Origin: DTJG01 sp964532995
GTDB taxonomy: Bacteria; Ratteibacteria; UBA8468; B48-G9; DTJG01
Assembly: GCA_964532995.1 (NCBI GenBank)
Contig: CAZHJN010000006.1
Span: forward strand, 1-57,387
Length of the DNA stretch: 57,387 nt
Direction: 5' to 3'
Position 1 is the first letter of the stretch. Each line of letters opens with the position of its first letter. A program made the position numbers and the translations under genes. Of this stretch, positions 43,460 to 53,600 are shown one piece after another. The notes beneath the pieces were generated by a model. That model was not told where the DNA came from, searched no databases, and saw only the letters and a list, made by a program, of their open reading frames with translations.

Positions 43460-44440
43460 ATGAAAAAAAGACCTGTTGTTTATGTTACGAAAATGATATC
43501 GGTTTCTGCGATTGATCTTCTTAAAAAACACTGTGATGTTGAGATCAACAGTGAAGATAGGTCTCTGAACAGAAAGGAGTTGCTTGAAAGAGTAAAAGGA
43601 AAGGATGCTGTTTTGTGTTTACTGACAGATGTGATTGATGACCAGGTGTTTCAGGCAGCCGGTCCCCAATGTAAAATTTTTGCCAACTACGCTGTTGGAT
43701 ATAACAACATAGATATAGAAGCAGCAACGCGAAGAAAAATTGTTATTACAAACACTCCTGGGGTTTTAACAGATGCAACGGCTGACCTTGCATGGGCGCT
43801 TTTATTCTCGGTATCGCGAAGAATAGTTGAAGCAGATAAATTTACCCGTGAGGGAAGGTTTAAGGGCTGGGCGCCAGACCTTTTTCTTGGAATGGAGATA
43901 ACAGGCAAAACACTTGGTGTTATTGGTGCAGGTAGAATAGGTTCCAATTTTGCAAAAAAGGCAAAATGTTTTTCAATGAAAATTCTTTATCATGATATCA
44001 GGAGAAATCTGGAACTTGAGAGGGAGACAGGTGCAGAATTTGTTTCACTTGAGAATCTTTTAAGGGAATCAGATTTCATCTCAATCCATGTTCCACTGTT
44101 ACCTGAGACAAGACATCTTATCGGAGAAAAGGAATTTTTTATCATGAAGAAAACCTCTGTATTGATAAATACATCAAGAGGACCGGTTGTTGATGAAAAA
44201 GCTCTTGCGGATGCTGTTAAAAAGAAACAGATATGGGGTGCTGGTCTGGATGTTTATGAAAATGAACCCGATATTGAACCGGAATTATTAACATCAGACA
44301 GGGTTGTCTTATTACCTCATATCGCAAGTGCCACTTTTGAAACAAGGACAAAGATGGCAATGATGGCTGTTGAGAATATTCTGGCGTTTTTCAGAGGGGA
44401 TATTCCTCCAAATATTGTTAACAGAGAGGTTTTGAAATGA
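43460..44440 (+). CDS. D-isomer specific 2-hydroxyacid dehydrogenase (glyoxylate reductase-like)
   Basis: I choose ATG 43460, with GGAG 5 bp upstream (326 residues). The Rossmann motif is TLGVIGAGRIGSNFAKKA. The catalytic Arg lies in INTSRGPVVDEKALADA, the Glu in DVYENEPDIEPEL, and the His in VLLPHIASATFETR. NYAVGYNNIDIEAATRRKI is the usual hinge phrase. It reduces glyoxylate or hydroxypyruvate-like 2-oxo acids with NAD(P)H. It lies between the isomerase and the BNR gene, with short overlaps or gaps, so all three should be co-expressed. Confidence 0.9.
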   Translation: MKKRPVVYVTKMISVSAIDLLKKHCDVEINSEDRSLNRKELLERVKGKDAVLCLLTDVIDDQVFQAAGPQCKIFANYAVGYNNIDIEAATRRKIVITNTPGVLTDATADLAWALLFSVSRRIVEADKFTREGRFKGWAPDLFLGMEITGKTLGVIGAGRIGSNFAKKAKCFSMKILYHDIRRNLELERETGAEFVSLENLLRESDFISIHVPLLPETRHLIGEKEFFIMKKTSVLINTSRGPVVDEKALADAVKKKQIWGAGLDVYENEPDIEPELLTSDRVVLLPHIASATFETRTKMAMMAVENILAFFRGDIPPNIVNREVLK

Positions 44441-45555
44441 GGATAGAAAAACAGGGTTTTATTTTTGATGTGGAAGAAACAAAAATAGAGAAAAAAGTCT
44501 GTACATTCACAGGTCTTTTCAAACATTCAAACGGAAGGATATTTGCAGGTTTTAGAATCGGAACCAAAAAAGATTCCACCGATGGTAATGGAGTTGTTGC
44601 AGAATTTATCAATGAAACAGAGTGGAAGATTTTGTTTTCTGATTTTGAGACTGTATTTGAAGGAAGAAAAGGGGATATAAAGGCAGTTGAATTGTTTGAG
44701 AGGAAGAATCAGGGTATTTCTGCGATACTTTCATGGTTTGATTGTTCAAAAGGCTCAAAACTTTATAATTCCTCAAGTGATACAATTTTACCCGGTAAAT
44801 TGATTCTTGTTGACTCCCCTGACATGGGAAAAACATGGCAGAATTACAGGGTGATTGACACACAATCGTTACCGGGTCCTGCTTTAACAGGTCCGATCAT
44901 CAGAATCTCTGCAGGTTATCTGGCATTTTTTGAAACCTATGGTCCGGAGAAAAATGGAGGTCCTTCATATCATGCCGCCAGAGTGCTTTTCAGCAAGGAT
45001 GGGTCAGATTTTACAGAGATAAAAACTGTTGCCAGGGATCCTGATGATTTATTGTATTTCTGGGATCAAAGAAACTCTTTTGATCCGGGATCGCAGATTA
45101 TTATATCCATGTTCTGGACATATGACAGAAAAAAAGAAAAGGATTCAGATATTCATATTGCGTATGGAGATATTCGGAAATTGAACTGGTCGTTTCCATC
45201 CAGTACAGGTATCAGGGGTCAGATTGCGGCACCAATTCCTGTTTCTGGGACAGAATTACTATGTTTCTATGTGCACAGACATTATCCGGGTTCAATGAGA
45301 TTGATAAAGTCTGAAGATAGAGGAAAAACCTGGAGGTTTTCTGAGGAATTGGTTGTTTATCAGAATCCTGAAAGAAAAGAAAAAGGAGTTTCAGGGGAAA
45401 GTTCCTATGCAGAATACTGGGAGGATATGAATACCTGGAGTTTCGGCCATCCAGCTGGAATTCTGCTTGATAACAACCGGGTTCTTCTGGCTTATTATGC
45501 AGGAAAAGAGGCTTCATTGCTCAGCGCCAGGTATTCAATTGTTTCTGTTCATTGA
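44437..45555 (+). CDS. BNR/Asp-box (sialidase-fold) protein
   Basis: A 372-residue six-bladed beta-propeller candidate. Two Asp boxes are seen (SPDMGKTWQ near residue 130 and SEDRGKTWRF near 290), and other blade phrases include VLFSKDGSDFTEI. There is no signal peptide, so it appears cytoplasmic, unlike classic sialidases. Catalytic sialidase residues (the Arg triad, Tyr-Glu pair) cannot be assigned with confidence. The context of an isomerase and a 2-hydroxyacid dehydrogenase suggests a glycosidase or binding role in sugar breakdown. Its stop overlaps the convergent GlcD gene by 7 bp. Confidence 0.75.
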   Translation: MRIEKQGFIFDVEETKIEKKVCTFTGLFKHSNGRIFAGFRIGTKKDSTDGNGVVAEFINETEWKILFSDFETVFEGRKGDIKAVELFERKNQGISAILSWFDCSKGSKLYNSSSDTILPGKLILVDSPDMGKTWQNYRVIDTQSLPGPALTGPIIRISAGYLAFFETYGPEKNGGPSYHAARVLFSKDGSDFTEIKTVARDPDDLLYFWDQRNSFDPGSQIIISMFWTYDRKKEKDSDIHIAYGDIRKLNWSFPSSTGIRGQIAAPIPVSGTELLCFYVHRHYPGSMRLIKSEDRGKTWRFSEELVVYQNPERKEKGVSGESSYAEYWEDMNTWSFGHPAGILLDNNRVLLAYYAGKEASLLSARYSIVSVH

Positions 45556-46961
45556 AAATCAGGGTCAAAAATCTTTCCGGGATTGAGTATTAACTGTGGA
45601 TCAAAGGTTTTCTTTATCGCTTTCAAAACATTGACATAATCCCTTCCAAGGCACATTTCAAGATACTCCTTTTTTACCAGTCCAATGCCGTGTTCGCCAG
45701 AAATCTTACCTCCACGACGTATTCCATCAGCAATAATTTCATGTCTGATGTGTCTGTATTTATCTTTCCATCCAACCACTTCTTTGCCAGCAGGTGTTAT
45801 TTTCATTATATGCGTATGAAGATTGCCGTCCCCGGCGTGTCCGTATGTGGGTAGCCACACATTGTGGATTTCAGACAGTTTTTCAACAAAGTTGATATGT
45901 GATGCCATCTGATCAGGTGGAAGTGAAACATCAAGAATTTCAACCGTTGAAGCTTTCAATGCCTCATAAACCATGCTTCTTATACTGAGTATTTCCTCCT
46001 GCCTTTGAGCAGAATCAGCCACCAAAACATCTATGGCGTTAAACGAAAGACATGTCTCAGCAATTTTCTCGCAGGTTTTTTCAATCTCGTCCCGGTTGCC
46101 ATCCACTATAAACATAAGAAAGATTTCTCCACCTATTGATGGAAAGTGTTTACCGCAATAATCTTCCGCAATGGATATAATTTTCCTGCTGATAAATTCA
46201 ATCGCAAGTGGTCGGATTGTCTGTTTCAAAATGAAAGGAACTGTGCTGAGGGCTTTTTCAACATTTTCATAGGGTACAAGCAGGGTTACTGATGCCTCTG
46301 GTTCTGGCAGGACACTGAAGATTGCTTTTGTTATGATTCCGAGGGTTCCTTCAGAGCCGGTGAAAAGATGAAGCAAACTGTATCCTGTGCTGTCTTTTAT
46401 CATTTTTCCTCCCGGGTTCAGTATCCTTCCATCAGAAAGCACCACTTCAATCCCTCTTAAAAAATTTCTGATGGTACCATATTTAACCGCCCTTGCTCCA
46501 CCAGCATTTGTACTGATGATTCCGCCAATCGTTGCGCTTTCTTCGCCCGGGTGTGGAGGGAAAAACAGTTTTTTCGTTTTAAGAGCAGAATAAAACTCTT
46601 TCAGACTTACCCCGGCTTCAATGATTACCATGAGGTTTTTTTCGTCAATTTCAATGATATTGTTCATCCTTTCTGTGCTTATTACAATTCCACCAAAACA
46701 TGGCACACATCCGCCAACAAGTCCGGTTGCTCCGCCTCTTGCTACCACAGGGATGTTTTCTTCTGTTGCAATCCTCATTATTCTCGATACTTCTTCTGTG
46801 CTGGATGGTTTTAAAACTATCTCTGGTTTGTGATGAATTTCCTTAAGTGAAAACTCATCGTGACTGTAGTCAGTAAGCTTGACGTCTTCAAGAACTGAAT
46901 TTTCCTTACCGACAATGCTATAAAGTTTTAAGATTATTTTTTCATTGAGTCTTCTGTACAC
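45549..46961 (-). CDS. glcD: FAD-linked oxidase, GlcD type
   Basis: I choose GTG 46961 with AAGGAG 7 bp upstream (470 residues); the farther ATG at 47024 would overlap the SprT gene by 83 bp. The FAD domain shows VARGGATGLVGGCVPCFGG, PPHPGEESATIGGIISTNAGG and LFTGSEGTLGIITKAIF. The C-terminal domain has GHAGDGNLHTHIMK and SGEHGIGLVKKEYL, then FDPQLILNPGKIF. This matches glycolate oxidase GlcD or D-lactate dehydrogenase. No GlcE or GlcF is adjacent. Its 3' end meets the 2-hydroxyacid dehydrogenase gene set. Confidence 0.88.
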   Translation of the reverse strand: MYRRLNEKIILKLYSIVGKENSVLEDVKLTDYSHDEFSLKEIHHKPEIVLKPSSTEEVSRIMRIATEENIPVVARGGATGLVGGCVPCFGGIVISTERMNNIIEIDEKNLMVIIEAGVSLKEFYSALKTKKLFFPPHPGEESATIGGIISTNAGGARAVKYGTIRNFLRGIEVVLSDGRILNPGGKMIKDSTGYSLLHLFTGSEGTLGIITKAIFSVLPEPEASVTLLVPYENVEKALSTVPFILKQTIRPLAIEFISRKIISIAEDYCGKHFPSIGGEIFLMFIVDGNRDEIEKTCEKIAETCLSFNAIDVLVADSAQRQEEILSIRSMVYEALKASTVEILDVSLPPDQMASHINFVEKLSEIHNVWLPTYGHAGDGNLHTHIMKITPAGKEVVGWKDKYRHIRHEIIADGIRRGGKISGEHGIGLVKKEYLEMCLGRDYVNVLKAIKKTFDPQLILNPGKIFDPDFQ

Positions 46962-47628
46962 AATTTTTCTCCTTATGTGAATGGATAAAGAGGCCGAGAT
47001 TATTTTTCTTCCATTGTTCAGCAAGCTTCAATTCAGGGTAACGGTTTTCCTTTTTCTTGAAAATTTTTGTATGTCTGCTGGAATTCATTCCTGATAGATA
47101 AATATGAGCATGGAGCATTTCATGAAAGATGATATATCTTATGAAAAATTCAGGAACAGACTCACTGTCAAGTGCCCTGTTTATTCTTATGAGATTTTTC
47201 CCTGGATTGTAATTGCCAAAAACGATGGAACGAGTTCTTTTTCCACTGAATCTCCTGCTGAAGCTGATGTCGCATTTGATTGAATTGTTGAAATATGTTT
47301 TGTTCAACTGATCAAATATCTGTTTCAGGTTATAAAATTTGCCTTTGTAATCAGTTTCTGTGCACTCGGGTAACTGAGTTGAAAAAGTCCTTCTTGCAAA
47401 TGCTATTATTTTATTGCGATTATATCTTTTTCTTTTTCCCGTTATGTACTGAGCGATTGCTTCAATAATTTGTTCGGGTGCTCTGATGAAACATGAATGT
47501 ATCCTTAACTTTCTTTTGTTGTGTATGTTTTCTATATGCAGAAGAGATTTTGAATCCCGTATAATCTCAACTTCCAGGTCTGGATTAATTTTTTCTCTCA
47601 GGCTCTTTTTTAGATTTTTCTCTGTCAT
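46942..47628 (-). CDS. SprT/WSS1-like zinc metallopeptidase
   Basis: A 228-residue protein with FIRYIIFHEMLHAHIYL (HExxH zinc motif), followed by SRHTKIFKKKENRYP, the usual third-ligand region of SprT-like peptidases. FDQLNKTYFNN near residue 110 is the typical family start; the first 100 residues are basic and have no clear domain. Such proteins act on DNA-protein crosslinks or on unknown cytoplasmic substrates. It overlaps the flavin reductase stop by 1 bp and the GlcD start by 20 bp. Confidence 0.8.
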   Translation of the reverse strand: MTEKNLKKSLREKINPDLEVEIIRDSKSLLHIENIHNKRKLRIHSCFIRAPEQIIEAIAQYITGKRKRYNRNKIIAFARRTFSTQLPECTETDYKGKFYNLKQIFDQLNKTYFNNSIKCDISFSRRFSGKRTRSIVFGNYNPGKNLIRINRALDSESVPEFFIRYIIFHEMLHAHIYLSGMNSSRHTKIFKKKENRYPELKLAEQWKKNNLGLFIHSHKEKNCVQKTQ

Positions 47629-48185
47629 TATTTTTGCCCTGCCAGAAATGGGTTTTCCAGTGTTGCATAGAGTGGTTCGGGATAACCGATATTAAAGATT
47701 GCCTGTGATTTAATCAGGTCAAGTCCACCATCGGGTGCGATAAATTCTTCTTCAATATATCCAGCCAGACATTTTACAATAACAAAGCTGTGATAGTTGA
47801 TTTCAATTTCTTTGACATATTTGCACTCAATATTTGCAACGCATTCTTTGATAATCGGCACAGAGACCCTTTTTGAATTCTGACAGTGAAGGCCTGCTTC
47901 TTCCAGTTCACTTTTATTTTCGGGAAGATTCTTTCCACATATTTCTGCGGCATGAGAAATTGATTTTGTGACAACATTGATGGTTAGTTCTCCGGTTCTT
48001 TTTATATTTTTATAAGTGTGGGAGGGTTTACCTATTGCTATTCCGATTTCTGAACCAGATACATTTGTATAGGCTCCAAAAGTCCCAGCATTAACCGTTC
48101 CATCAGTATGAAGTGTAACTATAATTATTATTGGTCTTGCCCTTACGAGGTTTGTTAAGCCGTATTCTAAATATTTTTTTGCCAT
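47628..48185 (-). CDS. Flavin reductase-like (flavoredoxin) protein
   Basis: A 185-residue FMN-binding split barrel. Characteristic parts are PIIIIVTLHTDGTVNAGTFGAY, IGIAIGKPSHTYKNIKRTGE and LTINVV near the start, then HAAEICGKNLPENKSELEEAG and HSFVIVKCLAGYIEEE. The family includes flavin reductases and flavoredoxins. It lies 12 bp after the URO-D paralogue, with which such proteins are often encoded, and 1 bp before SprT. Electron partner unknown. Confidence 0.85.
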   Translation of the reverse strand: MAKKYLEYGLTNLVRARPIIIIVTLHTDGTVNAGTFGAYTNVSGSEIGIAIGKPSHTYKNIKRTGELTINVVTKSISHAAEICGKNLPENKSELEEAGLHCQNSKRVSVPIIKECVANIECKYVKEIEINYHSFVIVKCLAGYIEEEFIAPDGGLDLIKSQAIFNIGYPEPLYATLENPFLAGQK

Positions 48186-48197
48186 ACGACCTCCCTG

Positions 48198-49271
48198 TTA
48201 TTTTTTACTTATCTCTTTCATTTTTTTCATAAAATAACTGAAATTCTCAAAAGAGATATCGGGTGGAGCACTGTGATCCATACCGCAGATATAACCACCT
48301 TCTTCAACAAGCGGAGCAAGCCTTTCAGCTTCCCTATCTATTAACTCTTTGCTTTTAGCGATAATCTTTTTATCAAAACCACCCCACATTCTTAAGGATT
48401 TTCCGTATTTTTTTCTCAGTTTAATGACATCCATTCCAGCCTGCACTTCAAAAGGATAAATAATATCAATTCCTGCATCAAGCCAGATTGGAATGAGACT
48501 GTCAACATTTCCATCGCTATCCAGCGCAACAAAGGATACCTTTTTCCCATAGTTTTTAACAAAATCAATAAGTCTTCTGTATTGCGGAAGCATATATCTT
48601 CTTACCATATCGGGGGAAATAAGCGGACCTGAATGATAAGCCATGTCTTCCCAGATTATCAGAATATCAACATGAACAACTTCGAGAACCCGCTTCATTG
48701 TTTCTAAAGTATGCTGTAAAAAAGCGTCCATCATTTCTTCCACAAACTCAATCTCATCATAAAAAAGCATGCACAGTTTTTCCACTCCCACAAGATTTCT
48801 TAATGGTCCAAAAAACCCAACCCATCTGTCTGCTGTAATGAAGAAAGGACAATCACTTTTTTCAGCGTTGATCAATTGTTGTTTCCAGTCTGAACCAATT
48901 CTGGCACCGATATCTGTATTCATTCTTTCTCCCCAGAATTTCAAAAAATCCTGACGGGTTTCAACCGGGAATCTCAAAAATTGTGGCATTGTATTTTTAT
49001 CTTTGAATTCCTTAAGCATCACGCCATCCTCATTGATAATGATTCTGTGAAGGCTGTCTTCAGAAATAATTTTTCTTTCGAATGGAGGATGGGGAGAAAA
49101 TATATTTCGAATCTGAACAAGTTTGTCTGCTCCGAAATCATCCTTTCCATCATAACCCTGTTTTTTCCATAATTCCAGGGTTTCCTGCCATGGTCCGAAT
49201 AAATCCCAGAATGGATGCCTGTTTCTATTCTGATAGTTCATCGAGGCATAAAAACATTCCCGGTCTGTCAT
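48198..49271 (-). CDS. Uroporphyrinogen decarboxylase (URO-D) family paralogue
   Basis: A 357-residue TIM barrel. It begins with MTDRECFYASMNYQNRNRHPFW and has GKKVSFVALDSDGNVDSLIPIW, a family phrase where the metal-binding region lies, and GAGIDIIYPFEVQAGMDV-type strands (here DAGIDIIYPFEVQAG). The last part, GYICGMDHSAPPDISFENF, matches many PVC-type paralogues. It lacks the HemE signature, so methyl transfer or an unknown lyase role is more likely than haem synthesis. It overlaps the nitroreductase stop by 4 bp. Confidence 0.85.
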   Translation of the reverse strand: MTDRECFYASMNYQNRNRHPFWDLFGPWQETLELWKKQGYDGKDDFGADKLVQIRNIFSPHPPFERKIISEDSLHRIIINEDGVMLKEFKDKNTMPQFLRFPVETRQDFLKFWGERMNTDIGARIGSDWKQQLINAEKSDCPFFITADRWVGFFGPLRNLVGVEKLCMLFYDEIEFVEEMMDAFLQHTLETMKRVLEVVHVDILIIWEDMAYHSGPLISPDMVRRYMLPQYRRLIDFVKNYGKKVSFVALDSDGNVDSLIPIWLDAGIDIIYPFEVQAGMDVIKLRKKYGKSLRMWGGFDKKIIAKSKELIDREAERLAPLVEEGGYICGMDHSAPPDISFENFSYFMKKMKEISKK

Positions 49272-49930
49272 TTTTCCCCCTTTCTTCCCACAGGCATAAT
49301 ATAAAGCGGATTCTCTTTTATTCCGAGTAAATTTTTAACCTGTTTTTCATCGAATGCACCAATTGCCACAGTACCAAGATCAAGTGCTTCTGCCTGCAGA
49401 TAAATGTTCTGTCCTGAATGGCCAACCTCAATATGTACGTACATGATACCTCTATTTCCATATCTCCTTGTGGTTCTGGCAAAATCAGCAGCAATGACGA
49501 TTGTTGCAGGTGCATTTTTTATCATATGCTGGCCAAAAGCTGCTGCTGTCAGCTGGTTTCTTAAATCGACGTTTGATATTAACTTTAAGGAATGGCCCTG
49601 TGGTAAATATTGATAGAGTCCGGTTTGCAAATTTTCAACATTCCCTGCAACAACATAAATTTCAAGTGGATATGTTGCACCTGCTGATGGTGCACTTCTT
49701 CCTCCCCAGTCAGAGGTTATTCCCTGCGCAGCCCACAGCAATTGCCCGAGTTCTTTCATTGAAAGTTTTTCATTTGAATATTGTCTAACGCTTCTCCTTT
49801 TTACAATTGTTTCCTCCAGAGAAAGATTTCCTTTTTTTTCAAAAGAGGGTAGCTTTATGATTTCATCTGTCTGTCCGTGTGATAGGTTGAGAATAAAAAG
49901 AGATACAAGAAAAATTTTCCAGAAAGTCAT
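49268..49930 (-). CDS. SagB-type nitroreductase family protein, exported
   Basis: A 220-residue FMN-dependent oxidoreductase. An N-terminal signal peptide MTFWKIFLVSLFILNLSHGQ is clear, and GGAGG lies 6-8 bp before the ATG, so this start is firm. The fold is marked by SLEETIVKRRSVRQYS, LLWAAQGITSDWGGRSAPSAGATYPLEIYVV and a late LGIKENPLYIMPVGRKGE. It resembles the SagB oxidase family that acts in peptide maturation, but an exported copy more likely works on a small periplasmic substrate. Its first 68 bp overlap the 3' end of endonuclease V. Confidence 0.85.
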   Translation of the reverse strand: MTFWKIFLVSLFILNLSHGQTDEIIKLPSFEKKGNLSLEETIVKRRSVRQYSNEKLSMKELGQLLWAAQGITSDWGGRSAPSAGATYPLEIYVVAGNVENLQTGLYQYLPQGHSLKLISNVDLRNQLTAAAFGQHMIKNAPATIVIAADFARTTRRYGNRGIMYVHIEVGHSGQNIYLQAEALDLGTVAIGAFDEKQVKNLLGIKENPLYIMPVGRKGEK

Positions 49931-50564
49931 AATCCCTCCTTTTTCTTTTACCTGCTAAAATATGGGCAAGTCTTAATGGTTCTGGAATTCTGAAATTTCC
50001 TGTGCTGCATTTGAGAATAATTTCAATTGATTGCTGAAGGCCGATTTTATGACCCGGTGAAACAAAAACAGGTTTAACTCCATTTTTGGTTCTCACTGCT
50101 GCACCTACCACCTCTTTTTCATTTGTAATTAAGGAATAACTTCCTCTTTCAAAATCTGGTTCTGAAAAACTGCCAGAAAGGATTGATTTTGCGCAGCCGA
50201 TTGATGGTTGGTCAATAAGTATACCTGCGCATGTTGCAAGTCCCATTTTCCGCGGATGAGCAACTCCATGTCCATCAAAAATAAAAACATCAGGAGGCCT
50301 TTTTAATTCTGCTATCGCATTTATGATGACGGGTGCTTCTCTAAAAGCGAGAAACCCGGCTATATACGGGAAAGAAATCTTTTCCTGATGAAAGACAACA
50401 TCAATACTTGAAAATGTAGAGATATCAAATATTACAATGCATGCGATGGCTTTTTCTCCTTCATACGCAACATCACAGCCTGCAACAGTTTCAACCTTCT
50501 GCAATCTATTGTTAATATCAATCATTTCTGCCAGCTTTTCCTGCAATTTAACCAGTTGCTCCAT
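49863..50564 (-). CDS. nfi: Endonuclease V
   Basis: A 233-residue deoxyinosine 3' endonuclease that repairs deaminated adenine. Key parts are VAGCDVAYEGEKAIA (first metal Asp), FPYIAGFLAFREAP (GFLAFRE), VFIFDGHGVAHPRKMGLA (second Asp) and FVSPGHKIGLQQSIEI. All catalytic motifs are present. It heads a six-gene minus-strand run. The C-terminal tail of about 23 residues extends into the next gene's signal peptide region, an unusually long overlap. Confidence 0.93.
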   Translation of the reverse strand: MEQLVKLQEKLAEMIDINNRLQKVETVAGCDVAYEGEKAIACIVIFDISTFSSIDVVFHQEKISFPYIAGFLAFREAPVIINAIAELKRPPDVFIFDGHGVAHPRKMGLATCAGILIDQPSIGCAKSILSGSFSEPDFERGSYSLITNEKEVVGAAVRTKNGVKPVFVSPGHKIGLQQSIEIILKCSTGNFRIPEPLRLAHILAGKRKRRDYDFLENFSCISFYSQPITRTDR

Positions 50565-50602
50565 ACCTCAATTTTATCTTAATATGCAAAAAAATAAAGG
50601 TT

Positions 50603-50630
50603 TTTACAAAAAGATACGAATTTGTATAAT
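50603..50630 (+). promoter_or_regulatory. Predicted promoter of the 1011-residue secreted protein gene
   Basis: TTTACA (50603-50608), 16 bp spacer, TATAAT (50625-50630). The predicted leader is about 23 nt and contains AGGAG before the ATG at 50660. Confidence 0.55.
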
Positions 50631-50659
50631 ATGCTTGGTAAACCTTACAGGAGCCAAAA

Positions 50660-53600
50660 ATGAAAGAGAAACTTGTTTTAGCTGCCGTGATGTTTTTTAT
50701 TATTTCTGCATCAGGTTATTGCTTTGAACTTCCGATTGAAGCTGAATCCTTCAGGTTAATAAAGGGATGGAGAATCACAGATGATGGATATTTCCCTTCT
50801 TTGCCAAATTTCTTCAGCAGGCAAAAAATAGAGGCCGATGCCTTTGATAACTATGCTGAAGCTCGATTTTCTTTCGTTGTTCCTGAAACAAAAGAATATA
50901 AAATCTGGGTAAGATACGAAAGTTGCTATGGTTTTGGCTCTGTTTTCAATGTAAGTATCATCCAGAATCAAAAAGTAAAAGCGAAAGCAGTTTTTGGTAG
51001 AATGCAGGACAGGAAATTCTTCCCTTTTGGCAGAGGTGAAACAGTTCAGGGGCCGTGGGCATGGCACAACACTGATTATGTTTATCAGTCCATGGAAGTA
51101 AGTCTGGAAAAGGGACCTGCCACAATTTTATTGACAAAGGATAAAAATGAAAGACCATCTGCCCGAAGAATAATAGACCTATTCTACATCACAGATGATC
51201 TGTCTCTGGTTCCAGGGGATGACTGGAACTGGAGAAGAGGCAATCGACCTCCCATCCTTTCACATTTTACAGAACCTGTTTTTGTAAAGTTTGAAGTAAA
51301 AAATGGGAAAGGTTTACTGAAAGTAATTACAGGATTTGCTATCATGGGAAATCATCCATGGGCTCCAAGGGAGACTTTTTTCGTCGGTAAAACCGGAATT
51401 TTCGAAAAACAGCCGGGTCCGGATGAACATCTTGAGAAAAGAGAGAAAACAACCTGGCACAGATTCAATGTTTACACCATACAGGTTCCTGAAATTGTTC
51501 TTTCTCAGACAGGTGATGCTGAGATGATTGTAAATATTTCAACAGGAAAACCAGAAAATATTGTGAAGACGATAACAATTGGTCCGGGAAAGGAGGAAAC
51601 TACAGTTTATGTTGCGGTAGGACTTAAAAAGTATGAAAAAGGGCTTCTTGGCGAATATAAGGCGCTTACAATGGATGAAATGATAAAAAAGCAAATAGGA
51701 ATTCTTGAGAAATATAATCCACCTGGTAAACCAGCAAAAAAGATTCTTTTGACCGGTGCTATAAGGGATATTTTCCCCCAACTTCAGTTCAAACTTGCTG
51801 TTGCATCAGGTCTTAATGGACAGGCTTATAGCGTCCATCCTCTTATGTATGGAAAGGATTCAAAATTGAAGGGGTTTATCACTGAAAAAGGTTTTTATTC
51901 AGTTCAAAACGCTCATCTGACAAGGGATTGCTATGAAGGGGATTTTTCAAAACTTGAAGCCAGATACAAGCGGATTGCGGATGATCTTTACAAAAAACTT
52001 GGAAGAAAATTTCCACTTCACATAAAGCTTATTGAAGAAACTGGTCCACCACCCTTTGAAACACTTATGAGCTGGCCAAAATGTAAAGAGATGTTTGAGT
52101 CATACCTGAAGCAACAATCTATAAACCCTGATGATATAGCAAAAGATTCGGATATATTTCATTACCATTCAACCAGATTCAGAACACTTCTTTTTGCAAA
52201 GGTTAATGCAAAAGCGACTGAACTTATTGAAAGGATTTTTCCTGAAGGTTCATACGTAAATTCAGGAAGTGTATATCCAACAATCGGTGGTTTTCCTGCG
52301 ATAGGAAGGGGAGATGATATATTTTTACTTTTCAAGGAAAGAGGTGTGACTGAATACAGTTCTGAAATTTCCTGGGGGCTCTGTGGAACTCCTGATTATA
52401 TTGGACCGCAAACCCAGTCATATGAAGCAGCTTTAGCAAGAAGTCTTGCAAAATACCATAACTGTCCACTTGGTTCTTATTTAATATCGTCAGGAACATA
52501 TGGATACAATGATAAGTTTGTTGAGCTTGCAAGCTACATTATGTATGGTTCAGGTTTCAAATGGCTACACTACTACGTTTTTGGCTGGCCGGACGGATGT
52601 TCGTATACGGGTCATCCTGAAATTATGAAAGCAACAAAAAGAGTCAACAGAACTATCGGTATGATTGAGGATTATTTGATTGATGCAAAGGTGGTGCCTG
52701 GAAAAATTGCAATAGGGTGGAGCTCAACAACAGATATATGGGATCTTGCCAGAGAACCATTTTCTGAGCGTTTGCCTGGAAATTGTGTTTATCCGCAGGA
52801 GAGACATCTTCTTTACCTTCTTTTGAGGCATCTTCAATACCCTGTTGAAATCCTTTCGGAAGAAGATTTGATTGAAGGTTATTTGAAAAACTTCAAGATC
52901 TATTTTTTGATAGGAGACCATCTGAGACCAGAAGCAGCGAATGCATTGAAAAACTGGGTGAAAGAAGGAGGGCTTCTTATATCAGTGGCAGGTGGTGGAC
53001 TCTTTGACCATTGTAACAGGTCAATGGATGTGCTTAAGGAGGTTTTTGGAATAAAAGACGCAAAACTTGAAAAAACTGTAAATGCGATAAGACCAAAACT
53101 TGAACTTTTGCATATGAAACCACTTGACACCATTGTTTTCAACTCGGGCAAAAGTATGAAAGTTTATGGATACAGACAGACTTTTATTGTGGATAAAGGA
53201 AATGTGATTGGCAGATACTCAAATGGAGAGATTGCAGTTGTTGAGAACAATTATGGAAAGGGAAAGGCAATAATTGTTGGTGCTTTATTTGGACCGGCAT
53301 ATGTGAGGGATGCCATCCCTTTACAGCCATATGGAAGGGGAGGAGATAAGGACGAACTTTCTTTGTTTTTCCCGACAGAATACAACAGCCAGGTCAGAAT
53401 GATTGTTGGAGATTTAATCGGGCCTCTGGAGAAAAATTTGGTCTGTTCAAACCCTTTGATAGAGGCAGTACTGCTTGAAAGAAAAGATGGGTACACCATC
53501 ACATTAACAAATTTCACAGAAAAGAAACAAAAAAATTTTGTTCTGGAATTTGCTCCACCGGAAAACAAGCGTATAGAAAAAATATTCAGCCCGTTCGGTA

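Noticed and set aside
44437..45555. Secreted sialidase
   Set aside because: Asp boxes are present, but there is no signal peptide and the catalytic Arg triad could not be assigned.
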